Of a stretch of DNA of 64,000 nucleotides, positions 53,036-62,377 are shown piece by piece; the first letter of the stretch is position 1, and each line of letters starts with the position of its first letter. A program made the translations under genes and the position numbers. This stretch comes from Fictibacillus solisalsi. GTDB taxonomy: Bacteria; Bacillota; Bacilli; Bacillales; Fictibacillaceae. Below the pieces are notes generated by a model that was given only the letters and a program-made list of their open reading frames with translations, was not told the origin of the DNA and did not search any database. The stretch lies in assembly GCF_900103485.1 (NCBI RefSeq), contig NZ_FNHW01000001.1:1461418-1525417 (forward strand). Reading direction: 5' to 3'.

Positions 53036-54860
53036 TGGTCACCTCTTCGGTCACAGACAAAATAAGTCCCGTGGCAACAGCATTTCTTGGACCTTCTGTT
53101 CCTCTGGTATTCGCAAAGCCCGCAACAATAGAAAATCTGGACAGCTCTTCGGTGATCATTTGCGGAATTTCAAAATCAAGTGCCGACCCGCCAAGCATTA
53201 CTACAAACGAAAGATGACGAAGGTTTTGGGTAGGCGATACTTTTTCCAGCGCCCTCAAGGCGTTAGTTACAAAAACCTTTCGTTTGGCTTCCCGGCGTAC
53301 ATGGCGGATTTTCTCCAGACTGTCCCGTATAGGCAATGGCGTCAGACCGCTTTCCTCGCGTATAACGACTTTGCCAAACGTCTCAGGAGCATACGGCGTT
53401 TCCGTAAAGGAAATGGTACCATCCTCAAGCTGCATATGAAAAAGGCTGATCACTTTTCCCAAAGGATACTTCTTTATTTTTTCAGCGAGATCAATGTCCT
53501 CCAGCGCCAATTCTGACTTAATGATTAGCGTAACCATATCTCCCGCCCCTGCCAGGTGTGTTGTCGTTATTTGTCCTTTATGGTTAATGACAGCAGCATC
53601 TGTTGAACCTCCACCCATATCAAGGATGACCAAAGGCTGTTCTGTTCCCGGTGTTGTCAATGCTCCGCGCATCGCCATTTCCGCTTCAATTCCTCCGACC
53701 TCAACCTCAACGTCCAATCGTTGTTGAAGCAAATCAGCTACTTTATGAACAGAGAGTTTTTCTGTTTTTACCATGGAAGCCAGGGCTACCCCTTGTTCCA
53801 TGGCGATTTCTCCAGCCATCGCACCGCTGATGGAAGTCGGTATGCCAGCATCCACTGCCAGCATGTCTGAAATATGAATGTCACTGGCGTACTGACCCGT
53901 CATATTTGCCAGGTCTTGCCTGAGACCGTTCAGCATCCCGCCGACGTTCGTTCCCATTTCGCCCTGAACATCGATCAGATCCCCGATGTTCTCATAGGCC
54001 TGCATGATCCTCTCCGCCCCGTCGTTGATCGGGATAGAGACTGAATCCTTGTCCCCAACTAATGTAATGTTTCCTGCTTCTATTTTTCGTTCCACAATTT
54101 CTCCCTGAGGAGTCCGAATTACAACTGCGGAACGGACACCGACCAGAGATTTGGCCACAGGGGCAATTTGCCTGGTTTCTTCCGGGCTCAAACTGAATAC
54201 AGTTGCAAGTCCATATGGGTTGGAAAGCATACGGACCACATGCCCCGAGAGCGCCACCTCTACTGCAGCCAGCTTATGAAGCGGAACTTTTTCAATAAAG
54301 GAAACTTCATCCACAATAGGGATTTTTTCCTGTAACCGGTTATGCACCAGTACACCATCGTCCTTTTGGATGATGGCTCCTTTCACAGAGAATCCGTCCT
54401 TTACACACCGGTTGATCATATAGGCCACCCATTCATAATCAAAGGACTCTGGAACGACCACAATTAAATCTTTATCTCTCCTTTGTTTTGGCAGCTCATC
54501 AATCATGACGGTTTCTCCCACCCCGAGACCACCGCCTCCAGGTGTATCGGGATTATGACCGATCATGGATGATTCAGTAATAATCGTTTCACTGATCAGA
54601 TCCATCGCAAGATCCCCAATTACAGGCACTGCATCATTCAGGCGGATTCGTGATAGATCCGCAACAGTGATACCTGCTTTTTCCAGCACTTTATCCAGAC
54701 AGGCGACAATTCCCTTGATATTCTCAGCAGTCCCTTTTACACCAGTTGTCGAAACAAGATGCTGCGACAGAAACAAAGGATTTCTATCTCCAACTTTGGC
54801 AATGGCAATCTCGGTCGTTGAATTTCCGATGTCAATTCCAGCGATAATCTCCTTTTCCAT
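53028..54860 (-). CDS. Diol/glycerol dehydratase reactivase large subunit (ATPase)
   Basis: The 610-residue protein has the actin-like ATPase motif AGIDIGNSTTEIA at 6-18, DTPGGGGLGVGE, a second phosphate loop ILDMGGGSTDAAVI near 410 and VMLGGSALDFEIPQM near the end. This matches DdrA/PduG/DhaF over full length (usual 604-610 residues). It uses ATP to release damaged B12 from the dehydratase. It starts 2 bases after the small dehydratase subunit. Confidence 0.92.
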   Translation of the reverse strand: MEKEIIAGIDIGNSTTEIAIAKVGDRNPLFLSQHLVSTTGVKGTAENIKGIVACLDKVLEKAGITVADLSRIRLNDAVPVIGDLAMDLISETIITESSMIGHNPDTPGGGGLGVGETVMIDELPKQRRDKDLIVVVPESFDYEWVAYMINRCVKDGFSVKGAIIQKDDGVLVHNRLQEKIPIVDEVSFIEKVPLHKLAAVEVALSGHVVRMLSNPYGLATVFSLSPEETRQIAPVAKSLVGVRSAVVIRTPQGEIVERKIEAGNITLVGDKDSVSIPINDGAERIMQAYENIGDLIDVQGEMGTNVGGMLNGLRQDLANMTGQYASDIHISDMLAVDAGIPTSISGAMAGEIAMEQGVALASMVKTEKLSVHKVADLLQQRLDVEVEVGGIEAEMAMRGALTTPGTEQPLVILDMGGGSTDAAVINHKGQITTTHLAGAGDMVTLIIKSELALEDIDLAEKIKKYPLGKVISLFHMQLEDGTISFTETPYAPETFGKVVIREESGLTPLPIRDSLEKIRHVRREAKRKVFVTNALRALEKVSPTQNLRHLSFVVMLGGSALDFEIPQMITEELSRFSIVAGFANTRGTEGPRNAVATGLILSVTEEVTNG

Positions 54861-54862
54861 CT

Positions 54863-55285
54863 TTACTCTCCTGCTTGCCGCAGAATGCCCCGTCTTTCGT
54901 AAACTTCTGCAGCTTCCAGTACGAGTTTTGCATTTTCTGCCGCTTGGTACTCATTTTCAAGCTCATCCGCTATTTGTAGCAGCTCTTCTTTTGTGGAACG
55001 GTTAGGTCGCAATGCATTATATATTTCCAATATGCGCTGATCCGATATGTTAATGAGTTCAGCCGCGCGCCGGAAATTTTGCCCCAGCTGATCACGATGA
55101 AGACTTTCGGCAATCTCGGCATGCATGGTGAGCGTTTCGGGACTGATCCGCATGTCCTTGCTCGTAATCCCACCGTTTATCGCCGCTTCGAGTGTGAGAT
55201 CTTCCAATTTTTTTTGCGTTGGAGTATAGATTAACTCCGACCGTTTTTGCCCTAATGGATAATCTGCTTTTGTTAAGCTTGCCAT
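54863..55285 (-). CDS. B12-dependent diol/glycerol dehydratase small subunit
   Basis: The 140-residue protein has DYPLGQKRSELIYTPTQKKLEDLTLEAAINGGI, and RPNRSTKEELLQIADELE, the PduE/DhaE pattern. Its length equals glycerol dehydratase small subunits (about 141) rather than propanediol dehydratase PduE (about 173), whose extra N-terminus directs it into microcompartments. The ATG at 55285 overlaps the stop of the medium-subunit gene by one base and follows AAGGAGGAGG. Confidence 0.9.
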   Translation of the reverse strand: MASLTKADYPLGQKRSELIYTPTQKKLEDLTLEAAINGGITSKDMRISPETLTMHAEIAESLHRDQLGQNFRRAAELINISDQRILEIYNALRPNRSTKEELLQIADELENEYQAAENAKLVLEAAEVYERRGILRQAGE

Positions 55286-55869
55286 CAATTTGCCTCCTCC
55301 TTGATTGAAAAACTCCATTCGACCTCAACCGGCTTTTTGTTTTTAATCACCTGCTCGGCTTCCCGTAAATGAAGCAGGGCAGCAATCGCCTGGTATCTGG
55401 GCCTGGCCATTTGATCATTGACGGACGGGACAGGATCGACACTTTCACCGAGCGCATATAGCGCCGCATTTTTTCCAATGGCCCTGTAGGTTTCCAGTGT
55501 AATCGACGGCGATTGTGGAAAAAGTTCCAGATTGCTCAAGGGATCCAGATCTTTTTGATGAATAACGGTCGTGCCTCTGGATTGCAGTCCGATTCCGATA
55601 CCTGATCCGCTCAGTTTTGCTGCCTGATGGCCCATAAAAGCCAGATCTGCTGTATGGTAACTTCGAATAATGCGTGGCTGCGCCCCTTGCTCTTCAATAC
55701 CTGAAACAATTTCTCTGAGCACCGTGCTATGATCGACTTTCACAATCGTTTTATTCAGTTCTTTTCCAAAAGCAGGAGAAATCGCAATAACGACTTCGTT
55801 GGCCATTGTTCCTTTTTGTGCCGTATCTCCGTCATTCAGATTCATGAGTATTTCAAACGTGCCAATCAT
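55285..55869 (-). CDS. B12-dependent diol/glycerol dehydratase medium subunit
   Basis: The 194-residue protein has EVVIAISPAFGKELNKTIVKVDHSTVLREIVSGIEEQG and GSGIGIGLQSRGTTVIHQKDL, which bind the corrinoid together with the large subunit. It matches DhaC/GldB in length (about 194) and lacks the N-terminal targeting extension of PduD (about 224). It begins 12 bases after the large-subunit stop behind AAGGAGG. Confidence 0.9.
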   Translation of the reverse strand: MIGTFEILMNLNDGDTAQKGTMANEVVIAISPAFGKELNKTIVKVDHSTVLREIVSGIEEQGAQPRIIRSYHTADLAFMGHQAAKLSGSGIGIGLQSRGTTVIHQKDLDPLSNLELFPQSPSITLETYRAIGKNAALYALGESVDPVPSVNDQMARPRYQAIAALLHLREAEQVIKNKKPVEVEWSFSIKEEAN

Positions 55870-55881
55870 GAGCTTTCCTCC

Positions 55882-57564
55882 TTAATAGTCGCTGGGACTG
55901 ATCGCCTGGCGGATATTTTTGATTTCTTCCCATCGCTCCCCGCCCAATCGGTAGCCTGTTCCAGGTCCTTTGTAATCGTTTTCATCATTGACCGCACTCA
56001 ACACCACATTTTGCGCATTGATAATCGCCGAAGTATGCAAATAATCACCTGCCACTTTATGCTTCAGCATATTGAATATCCGCTCAGCGGTTTGCTTATA
56101 GCCTCTTTTGGCAAGGATAAGCGCGACCTCAAAACCTGTAATCTCTTCTGTTAAGATTCGCTCCGCCGCCTTCAGATCTTCCACCACATTGCGCTTTGGC
56201 ATATCAGCACTGCTGTTGGCATAGGTTGCCGCTTCAACTTCTTCATCTGTGATTTTTGGAAAACCAAGGTCTTCAAAGATCGCCTGCATGGATTTCGCTG
56301 CCTGATAACGGACATTGATGACTTCCGTTTCCTCCACCGGTTTAAGTCCGCCGTCGACCATCATATCCCGCTGTATGATAAGAAAGTCGTCAATATCCGA
56401 GGAGTCCATATTGGAGCCTGCAAACATATCATCACTATTAGGTACTGCGCTGAAACCGGAGAAAATAAAATCAGTCCCAGGCAGCAATTGGCAGAGCATT
56501 TTGGCGCTTCGTCTGATTTCCGAATGGGAAAATGTTTGGTCATTTCCCGAGGCGACTTCAAGATCAAACATGGTGGTGGCCAAATTTTCCGCCAGAACCG
56601 CCCGCAAACCGCTCGGCACAGCCGCAGGAATGCCGATACAGCTAATGGATCCATTTTGCAGCCCCTGAACGCCGGCTCCCTTTGCCATCATGACACAGCG
56701 GACTTCCAGATAAAGCATGGACTTTCCTTCGGCACCTGCCATTTGCACTTCTGAGCCTGTACCAGACGTAAAGCGCATTTTTGCACCTCTTGAAGCATAA
56801 GCGGAAGCCAAAAAAGATTTTGACCACGGTGTGTCATCTCCGTCCATAAAGACGGATTCCGTTCCGTAAATGGAAATGGTTTCGGCATAAGTGGTTAGGC
56901 CCAGCATGGCCAGCCGCAATTCCGTTGCTTCTTCCAGTGCATCCTGTGTCAGAACTCCTCCTCTTGCAGTCTGCGAACCGACAAGCAAGGCAAGTGCATT
57001 AAACGGAGCATAACGAACAATGCCGACGGTGGTCTCCTGTTCATCAAACCCAAGAATTCCCGCTTCTGCGGCATCGGCAGCCATCAGGATCGGATTATCC
57101 CGAACATTGGTTACATGGCATTGATTGGCCGGGGTTTTTCTTGCTCTCATTTTCTGCAGGGCCATCATCATTTCAACCACATTCAGATGGTTCAGCACTT
57201 CCACCACTTTCGCCGGGGTCATTCCCTTGACGATCGAAATCATTTCCGAACGGGAAACATGAATGTCCACCAGTTTCCTGGCAATCTCGATACTTTCCAT
57301 TTTCATGACTTCCCCTGCTGCCGACACGTCGATCGTATAGTCGGCAATGAACTGATCCAGCATATCAAAGTCTTGTCGTTCTTTGCCGTCCATTTCCGTG
57401 ATCCTGCCGTTTTTTATTGTTAATGACGGTGCTGGATCATGAGGACTGGACATAGCAACAAATCCCTGGTCCGGCCATTCCTGTACGAATCCGTCTTTGT
57501 TAACTGGCCGCTCTTCAAGCACTTTAAACCGCTTGGAACGCTTTTCTGACATCGTTCGATTCAT
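55882..57564 (-). CDS. B12-dependent diol/glycerol dehydratase large (catalytic) subunit
   Basis: The 560-residue protein carries family blocks such as RSKRFKVLEERPVNKDGFVQEWP near the N-terminus, TPANQCHVTNVRDNP, GSEVQMAGAEGKSMLYLE and SGNDQTFSHSEIRRSAK. It forms the TIM-barrel subunit that turns glycerol into 3-hydroxypropionaldehyde or 1,2-propanediol into propionaldehyde using adenosylcobalamin. Sequence reading alone cannot separate the two substrates. It is the first gene of the operon (AAGGAGC before the ATG). The upstream gap (57565-57757) shows no cobalamin-riboswitch-like structure. Confidence 0.92.
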   Translation of the reverse strand: MNRTMSEKRSKRFKVLEERPVNKDGFVQEWPDQGFVAMSSPHDPAPSLTIKNGRITEMDGKERQDFDMLDQFIADYTIDVSAAGEVMKMESIEIARKLVDIHVSRSEMISIVKGMTPAKVVEVLNHLNVVEMMMALQKMRARKTPANQCHVTNVRDNPILMAADAAEAGILGFDEQETTVGIVRYAPFNALALLVGSQTARGGVLTQDALEEATELRLAMLGLTTYAETISIYGTESVFMDGDDTPWSKSFLASAYASRGAKMRFTSGTGSEVQMAGAEGKSMLYLEVRCVMMAKGAGVQGLQNGSISCIGIPAAVPSGLRAVLAENLATTMFDLEVASGNDQTFSHSEIRRSAKMLCQLLPGTDFIFSGFSAVPNSDDMFAGSNMDSSDIDDFLIIQRDMMVDGGLKPVEETEVINVRYQAAKSMQAIFEDLGFPKITDEEVEAATYANSSADMPKRNVVEDLKAAERILTEEITGFEVALILAKRGYKQTAERIFNMLKHKVAGDYLHTSAIINAQNVVLSAVNDENDYKGPGTGYRLGGERWEEIKNIRQAISPSDY

Positions 57565-57758
57565 GACAACAGCTCCTTAAAAATTTTAAATTTTCTGTAT
57601 CCTTATTTTACAGTGGTAAAAAAACACAGTCTTTGAAAAAAAACTACTTTCTTCTGGATTTATAAAACCTTCAGTCTTCATTTTAGGAGAATCATAACCA
57701 TGCCTATTTTTCCTTCAGCCTATTGACTGTGCAAGAGGTTGGAGGTAACGTATAATAG

Positions 57759-57787
57759 TTCATATATGAATTGTTCTAAAATGAACA
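57759..57787. promoter_or_regulatory. Putative MarR operator
   Basis: Two palindromes, TTCATATATGAA (57759-57770) and TGTTCTAAAATGAACA (57772-57787), lie directly downstream of a TATAAT (57751-57756) and 27 bases before the marR-type start. They are typical of autoregulated MarR genes. The TTGACT at 57723 is 22 bases from the TATAAT, too far for a normal pair. Confidence 0.55.
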
Positions 57788-57814
57788 GTTAATAAACAGA
57801 AGGAATGATCGTTC

Positions 57815-58273
57815 ATGGAATTTGAAACACTGCATACCACCCGGTCGGTTCAGCTTCTCCGCTCTTTTTGGAATGTACAAAAAAATGTCATGCGGATTAT
57901 TCAGCGGACAGCAGCTGATAACGGCTTGTCCGTGCCGCAATATACCATTTTAACCGCCATGATTCTTCATAAGGAACTAACTCAGAAGAATCTTGGAGAA
58001 AAGACCTTTTTTGCAAAAAGTACACTTAGTCAGTCGGTGGATGCTTTGGTTCGGGAAGGCTTGCTGCATCGGCAGCCGGTCGAAGACAACCGACGGGAAA
58101 TCCAACTTTCCATTACCGAAAAAGGAAAGAAACTATTAAAGACGATTCATGAGCAAGAAGATGGCATCCACATGGCTTTCGGGGAGGCTGTTCAAGATCT
58201 GGAAGATGACCAGTTTCATAATCTTCTAAAAACACACCTGCACATTGCTCAGCATCTTGAAGAAAAAGAGTAA
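57815..58273 (+). CDS. MarR-family regulator of an ABC exporter operon
   Basis: The 152-residue protein has the MarR winged helix (about 45-115): LSVPQYTILTAMILHKELTQKNLGEKTFFAKSTLSQSVDALVREGLLHRQPVEDNRREIQLSITEKG. It is the first gene before two ABC exporter genes and probably represses them until a drug-like ligand binds. AGAAGGAATG provides a weak ribosome binding site. Confidence 0.9.
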   Translation: MEFETLHTTRSVQLLRSFWNVQKNVMRIIQRTAADNGLSVPQYTILTAMILHKELTQKNLGEKTFFAKSTLSQSVDALVREGLLHRQPVEDNRREIQLSITEKGKKLLKTIHEQEDGIHMAFGEAVQDLEDDQFHNLLKTHLHIAQHLEEKE

Positions 58274-58289
58274 AGGAGGATAATGCTTC

Positions 58290-60014
58290 ATGATAAAAAT
58301 ACTAAAAAACTTAGCGCCCTATAAGTGGATGGTCGCCGGGGTGTTTGGATTGATTTTCATCCAATCCATGTCTGACCTGTTCCTGCCCACTCTCATGTCG
58401 GACATTATCGACAAAGGCGTGGTTCCCGGTAAGTTATCCTACATCTGGGAAGTCGGAGGCTGGATGCTCCTTTTCTCAGCTGTCGGTGCTCTGGCTTCAG
58501 TTACCGCAAGCTATTTTTCTTCCAAAGCGGCCATTGGACTCGGGCGTGATATTCGCCTAAAGGTGTTTGAACACGTGGAACGTTTCTCACTGCATGAATT
58601 TGATCAGGTGGGAACCGCCTCTCTCATTACGAGAACAACGAACGATATTACCCAGGTGCAGCAAGTGGTTATCATGATGCTGCGTATGGTGATCAGCGCC
58701 CCCATCATGCTGGTCGGTGGAATCATCATGGCTGTCTCAAAAGATGCCAAGTTGTCTTTGGTGATTGTGGTGACTCTTCCCGTGCTGGTCGCCTCCATCC
58801 TGCTGATTTTATACAAAGCAGTTCCACTTTTTAAAACCGTGCAGAATCGGCTGGACCGCCTGAATCTGGTCCTTCGGGAAAATCTAACGGGCATCAGGGT
58901 GATTCGGGCGTTTAATCGTGAATCCGAGGAAAAGAAACGCCTTCAGCACGCGAATAAAGACCTCAGGGATGTCTCGATCCGTGTAAACCGGATTATGGCC
59001 TTTATGATGCCAGTCATGATGCTGGTTATGAATTTGACCATTGTCGGGATCATTTGGTTCGGAGGCATGCGAATTGACAACGGCACCATGCAGATTGGTG
59101 ACTTAATGGCATTCACGCAGTATGCCATGCAAATCATGTTTGCCCTCGTCATGTCATCAATGATGTTTGTCATGGTTCCGCGCGCAGCCGTATCTGCCGC
59201 CAGGATCAATGAAGTACTGAACATTCAGCCGGCAATGGAGGATAAGGGGACAGAACGAGCAGACGCTGAGCCGGGAACCCTTGAATTTGATCAGGTCACC
59301 TTCAGCTATCCAGGTGCCGAAGAACCCGCTCTCTCCTCTATCAGTTTTAAAGCACAGCCCGGAGAAATTACAGCCATCATCGGCGGAACCGGGTCCGGGA
59401 AATCCACCCTGCTTCAATTGATCCTGCGTTTTTATGAGTGTTTGGAAGGAACGATCCGGTTGAACGGTGTGAACGTTGATCATGCCAAGCAAGACGAAAT
59501 TCGGTCAAAGATTGGTTTTGTTCCGCAAAAAGCGGTTCTTTTTACAGGAACGATTGCTGAAAACATCCGCTATGGAAAACCCGATGCTTCTGATGCAGAA
59601 ATCCGGCATGCCGCGGAAATCGCGCAGGCTGAAGATTTTATTCTCAAGATGAAGGACGGCTTTGAGTCCAGATTGGAACAAGGCGGATCCAACCTGTCTG
59701 GAGGACAAAAGCAAAGGCTTTCCATCGCAAGGGCGCTTATTCGAAAACCGGATATTTACTTATTCGATGACAGCTTCTCAGCGCTCGATTTCAAGACAGA
59801 TGCCAGGTTAAGGGCAGCGCTCAAGGAAGAGACCAGAAACGCCACCGTCTTAATTGTGGCACAACGTGTCAGTACCGTTATGGATGCCGACCGGATCATT
59901 GTTCTTGAGAAAGGAAAAATAGCTGGTATGGGAACACATGAGGAGCTTCTGGAAACCAATGAGGTTTACAGGGAAATCGCATTGTCCCAGCTCACAGAGG
60001 AGGAAATTGCATGA
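58290..60014 (+). CDS. ABC exporter, permease-ATPase fusion, subunit 1 (YfiB-like)
   Basis: The 574-residue protein has six membrane helices (about 15-305) and an ATPase domain with Walker A GGTGSGKST, Q-loop FVPQKAVLF and signature NLSGGQKQR. After Walker B the usual catalytic Glu is replaced (LFDDSFSALD), and the His switch reads VAQR instead of VxHR. It therefore carries the degenerate site of a heterodimeric multidrug-type exporter such as YfiBC or BmrCD. Start 16 bases after marR; the end overlaps the next gene by 4 bases. Confidence 0.9.
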   Translation: MIKILKNLAPYKWMVAGVFGLIFIQSMSDLFLPTLMSDIIDKGVVPGKLSYIWEVGGWMLLFSAVGALASVTASYFSSKAAIGLGRDIRLKVFEHVERFSLHEFDQVGTASLITRTTNDITQVQQVVIMMLRMVISAPIMLVGGIIMAVSKDAKLSLVIVVTLPVLVASILLILYKAVPLFKTVQNRLDRLNLVLRENLTGIRVIRAFNRESEEKKRLQHANKDLRDVSIRVNRIMAFMMPVMMLVMNLTIVGIIWFGGMRIDNGTMQIGDLMAFTQYAMQIMFALVMSSMMFVMVPRAAVSAARINEVLNIQPAMEDKGTERADAEPGTLEFDQVTFSYPGAEEPALSSISFKAQPGEITAIIGGTGSGKSTLLQLILRFYECLEGTIRLNGVNVDHAKQDEIRSKIGFVPQKAVLFTGTIAENIRYGKPDASDAEIRHAAEIAQAEDFILKMKDGFESRLEQGGSNLSGGQKQRLSIARALIRKPDIYLFDDSFSALDFKTDARLRAALKEETRNATVLIVAQRVSTVMDADRIIVLEKGKIAGMGTHEELLETNEVYREIALSQLTEEEIA

Positions 60015-61858
60015 GCAGGCCACAAGGCGGCAGAATGGGCCATGGCCCTGGCGGAGGCAGCATGTTAATGATGGGCCAGAAGGCAAAAAACTTCAAAGGA
60101 ACACTACTCCGGCTTTTATCCTATTTAAAACCAAGAAAACGAAAACTGGTCGCAGTCTTTATCGCAGCTATTATCAGTACCGTTTTTGTGATTATCGGAC
60201 CGAAGATTACGGGTAAAGCCATTACGGTATTGTTTGAAGGAGCCTATGGAAAATATAAAGGCATACCGGGAGCTGCCATTGACTTTGAAAAAATCGGACA
60301 ACTGCTTCTCATCCTTGCAGGACTGTATGTGCTCAGCAGCCTTTTTAATCTTCTTCAGCAGTATTTAATGTCGACTGTTGCTCAGGACACCGTGTTTGAT
60401 CTCAGACGGGATGTTAATCAGAAACTGGAGAAGCTGCCCCTCAAATACTTCGACGGCCGGCCAAATGGAGAAACACTGAGCCGGATGACCAATGATATTG
60501 ATTTGATCGGAAGCACGCTTCAGCAAAGTTTAACACAGTTCATTACTTCCATCGTGACTATCCTTGGAATTATTATCATGATGCTTTCGATCAGTCCTTT
60601 GCTCACACTGCTTTCCATTGTAAGTCTCGGGCTGTCCATGTTTGTTATCCGTCCGATTCTGAAACGGTCCCAAAAACATTTTGCAGACCAGCAAAAGACG
60701 TTGGGCCAATTGAACGGCCATATTGAAGAAATGTATACCGGACATCAGGTGGTGAAAGCATTCGGTCATGAAAAAGCGGCCATCTCGCAATTCAAAGGAA
60801 TCAATGAAGAACTGTACCATGCCGGAAGCAAAGCACAATTTATTTCCGGAATTATAATGCCTATGATGTTCTTTATCGGGAATCTAAGCTATGTACTCAT
60901 CAGTGTGATCGGCGGGATCCTGGTCACCAAACGGGCCATCTCCATTGGTGACATACAAGCCTTTATTACTTATTCCAAACAATTCACACAGCCTGTGACC
61001 CAGACAGCCAACATCGCCAATATCATTCAATCGACAGTGGCAGCTGCTGAGCGGGTCTTTGAACTGCTTGATGAACAAGAGGAACAAAAAGAACAAACAG
61101 ATATGGTTTTTAAACGAACAGAAGGTGCTGTCCGTTTTGAACATGTGGACTTTGGTTATGGAGATTCATTGCTGATTGAAGATATGAATATCGAGGTAGC
61201 TCCCGGCCAGACAGTGGCAATTGTCGGACCAACAGGTGCAGGCAAAACGACCCTCATTAACCTCCTGATGCGTTTTTATGAACTGAATGGCGGATTGATC
61301 GAAATTGACGGAACAGATACGAGAAATATGCCACGATCCGAACTCCGCCGCAAGTTTGGCATGGTTCTTCAGGACACCTGGCTTTTTCATGGAACGATTA
61401 AAGAAAATATTGCTTTTGGGAAAACGGGAGCAACCGATGAAGAAATTATCACTGCTGCCCGGACGGCGCATGCAGACCATTTCATCCGTACTCTGCCTGA
61501 GGGATATGAGACCGTGTTGAATGAAGAAGCGTCCAACATCTCGCAAGGGCAAAAGCAGCTCTTAACCATTGCCCGGGCTGTTCTGGCGGATCCGCACATC
61601 ATGATTCTTGATGAAGCGACATCCAACGTGGATACAAGGACAGAAATTTATATTCAGAAGGCCATGAACCATTTGATGAATGGGCGCACCAGCTTTGTGA
61701 TTGCCCATCGCCTCTCGACTATTAAGGATGCAGACCTGATTCTTGTCATGGACCAGGGGAAAGTGATCGAACAAGGGACACACGATACGCTGCTAGCAGC
61801 AGACGGTTTCTATGCCGATCTGTACAACAGCCAGTTTTCGGAAAAAGAAGCCGGATAA
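60011..61858 (+). CDS. ABC exporter, permease-ATPase fusion, subunit 2 (YfiC-like)
   Basis: The 615-residue protein has a Gly/Arg-rich N-terminus, six membrane helices (about 45-330) and an ATPase domain with Walker A GPTGAGKTT, FGMVLQDTWLFHGTI, Walker B ILDEATSNVD with an intact Glu and His switch FVIAHRLSTI. The signature reads ISQGQKQLL, the common variant of this subunit type. It complements the degenerate partner upstream. Together they should pump a lipophilic compound or antibiotic out of the cell. Confidence 0.9.
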   Translation: MSRPQGGRMGHGPGGGSMLMMGQKAKNFKGTLLRLLSYLKPRKRKLVAVFIAAIISTVFVIIGPKITGKAITVLFEGAYGKYKGIPGAAIDFEKIGQLLLILAGLYVLSSLFNLLQQYLMSTVAQDTVFDLRRDVNQKLEKLPLKYFDGRPNGETLSRMTNDIDLIGSTLQQSLTQFITSIVTILGIIIMMLSISPLLTLLSIVSLGLSMFVIRPILKRSQKHFADQQKTLGQLNGHIEEMYTGHQVVKAFGHEKAAISQFKGINEELYHAGSKAQFISGIIMPMMFFIGNLSYVLISVIGGILVTKRAISIGDIQAFITYSKQFTQPVTQTANIANIIQSTVAAAERVFELLDEQEEQKEQTDMVFKRTEGAVRFEHVDFGYGDSLLIEDMNIEVAPGQTVAIVGPTGAGKTTLINLLMRFYELNGGLIEIDGTDTRNMPRSELRRKFGMVLQDTWLFHGTIKENIAFGKTGATDEEIITAARTAHADHFIRTLPEGYETVLNEEASNISQGQKQLLTIARAVLADPHIMILDEATSNVDTRTEIYIQKAMNHLMNGRTSFVIAHRLSTIKDADLILVMDQGKVIEQGTHDTLLAADGFYADLYNSQFSEKEAG

Positions 61859-61862
61859 AAAG

Positions 61863-61895
61863 AAGACTCCCTTGCTGGATGAAAGGGAGTCTTTA
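61863..61895. terminator. Terminator between the exporter operon and hxlR-type gene
   Basis: AAGACTCCCTT pairs perfectly with AAGGGAGTCTT around a 9-base loop, followed by TATCTTG; the minus strand continues with TTCTTTTT, so it can serve both convergent units. Confidence 0.85.
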
Positions 61896-61921
61896 TCTTG
61901 TCTAAAATTTTTTCAAAATGC

Positions 61922-62245
61922 CTATTTATTCTGCATGGTTTTTCCCCACTTCGCCAATGATTCAAGAGATGGAATCAAAGCTTCTCCATCCATCGTCAGT
62001 GAGTACTCAACTCTCGGTGGAATCTCCATATATTGCTTGCGAAGAATCAACCCATGGTTTTCCATTTCTTTTAATGACTGTGATAACACCATATTGGTGA
62101 TACCATCCACTCTTCGTTTTAGTTCGTTGTATCGCAAGGTTTTTCCGTTCCATAACGCCCATATGATCGGAAGCCGCCACTTGCTTCCGATTAAGGTAAG
62201 GGCAAACGTTAACGGACAATCTTCTTTTCGTTTATACTGTTCCAC
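61922..62245 (-). CDS. HxlR-family transcriptional regulator
   Basis: The 107-residue protein has the HxlR winged helix: CPLTFALTLIGSKWRLPIIWAL (Cys10 in the conserved position), LRYNELKRRVDGITNMVLSQSLKEMENHGLILRKQY, PPRVEYSLT. Such proteins sense oxidants, aldehydes or metals and usually control the divergent gene, here the GNAT acetyltransferase. Confidence 0.88.
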   Translation of the reverse strand: MEQYKRKEDCPLTFALTLIGSKWRLPIIWALWNGKTLRYNELKRRVDGITNMVLSQSLKEMENHGLILRKQYMEIPPRVEYSLTMDGEALIPSLESLAKWGKTMQNK

Positions 62246-62377
62246 GAAGCACTATACCACCCTTTACTCAGTTTTTACTGACTTACTCATAAATTACTGC
62301 ATACTTGTTTTCCATGCTGGTTGTATTACGATTATATCGTAGGTTTTTTTATTTGAGAAAATGAAAGGATGAAAGAT

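Noticed and set aside
57565-57757. Cobalamin riboswitch before the B12-dependent dehydratase operon
   Set aside because: The leader is AT-rich and I could not find a B12-box-like motif or the expected multi-stem structure.
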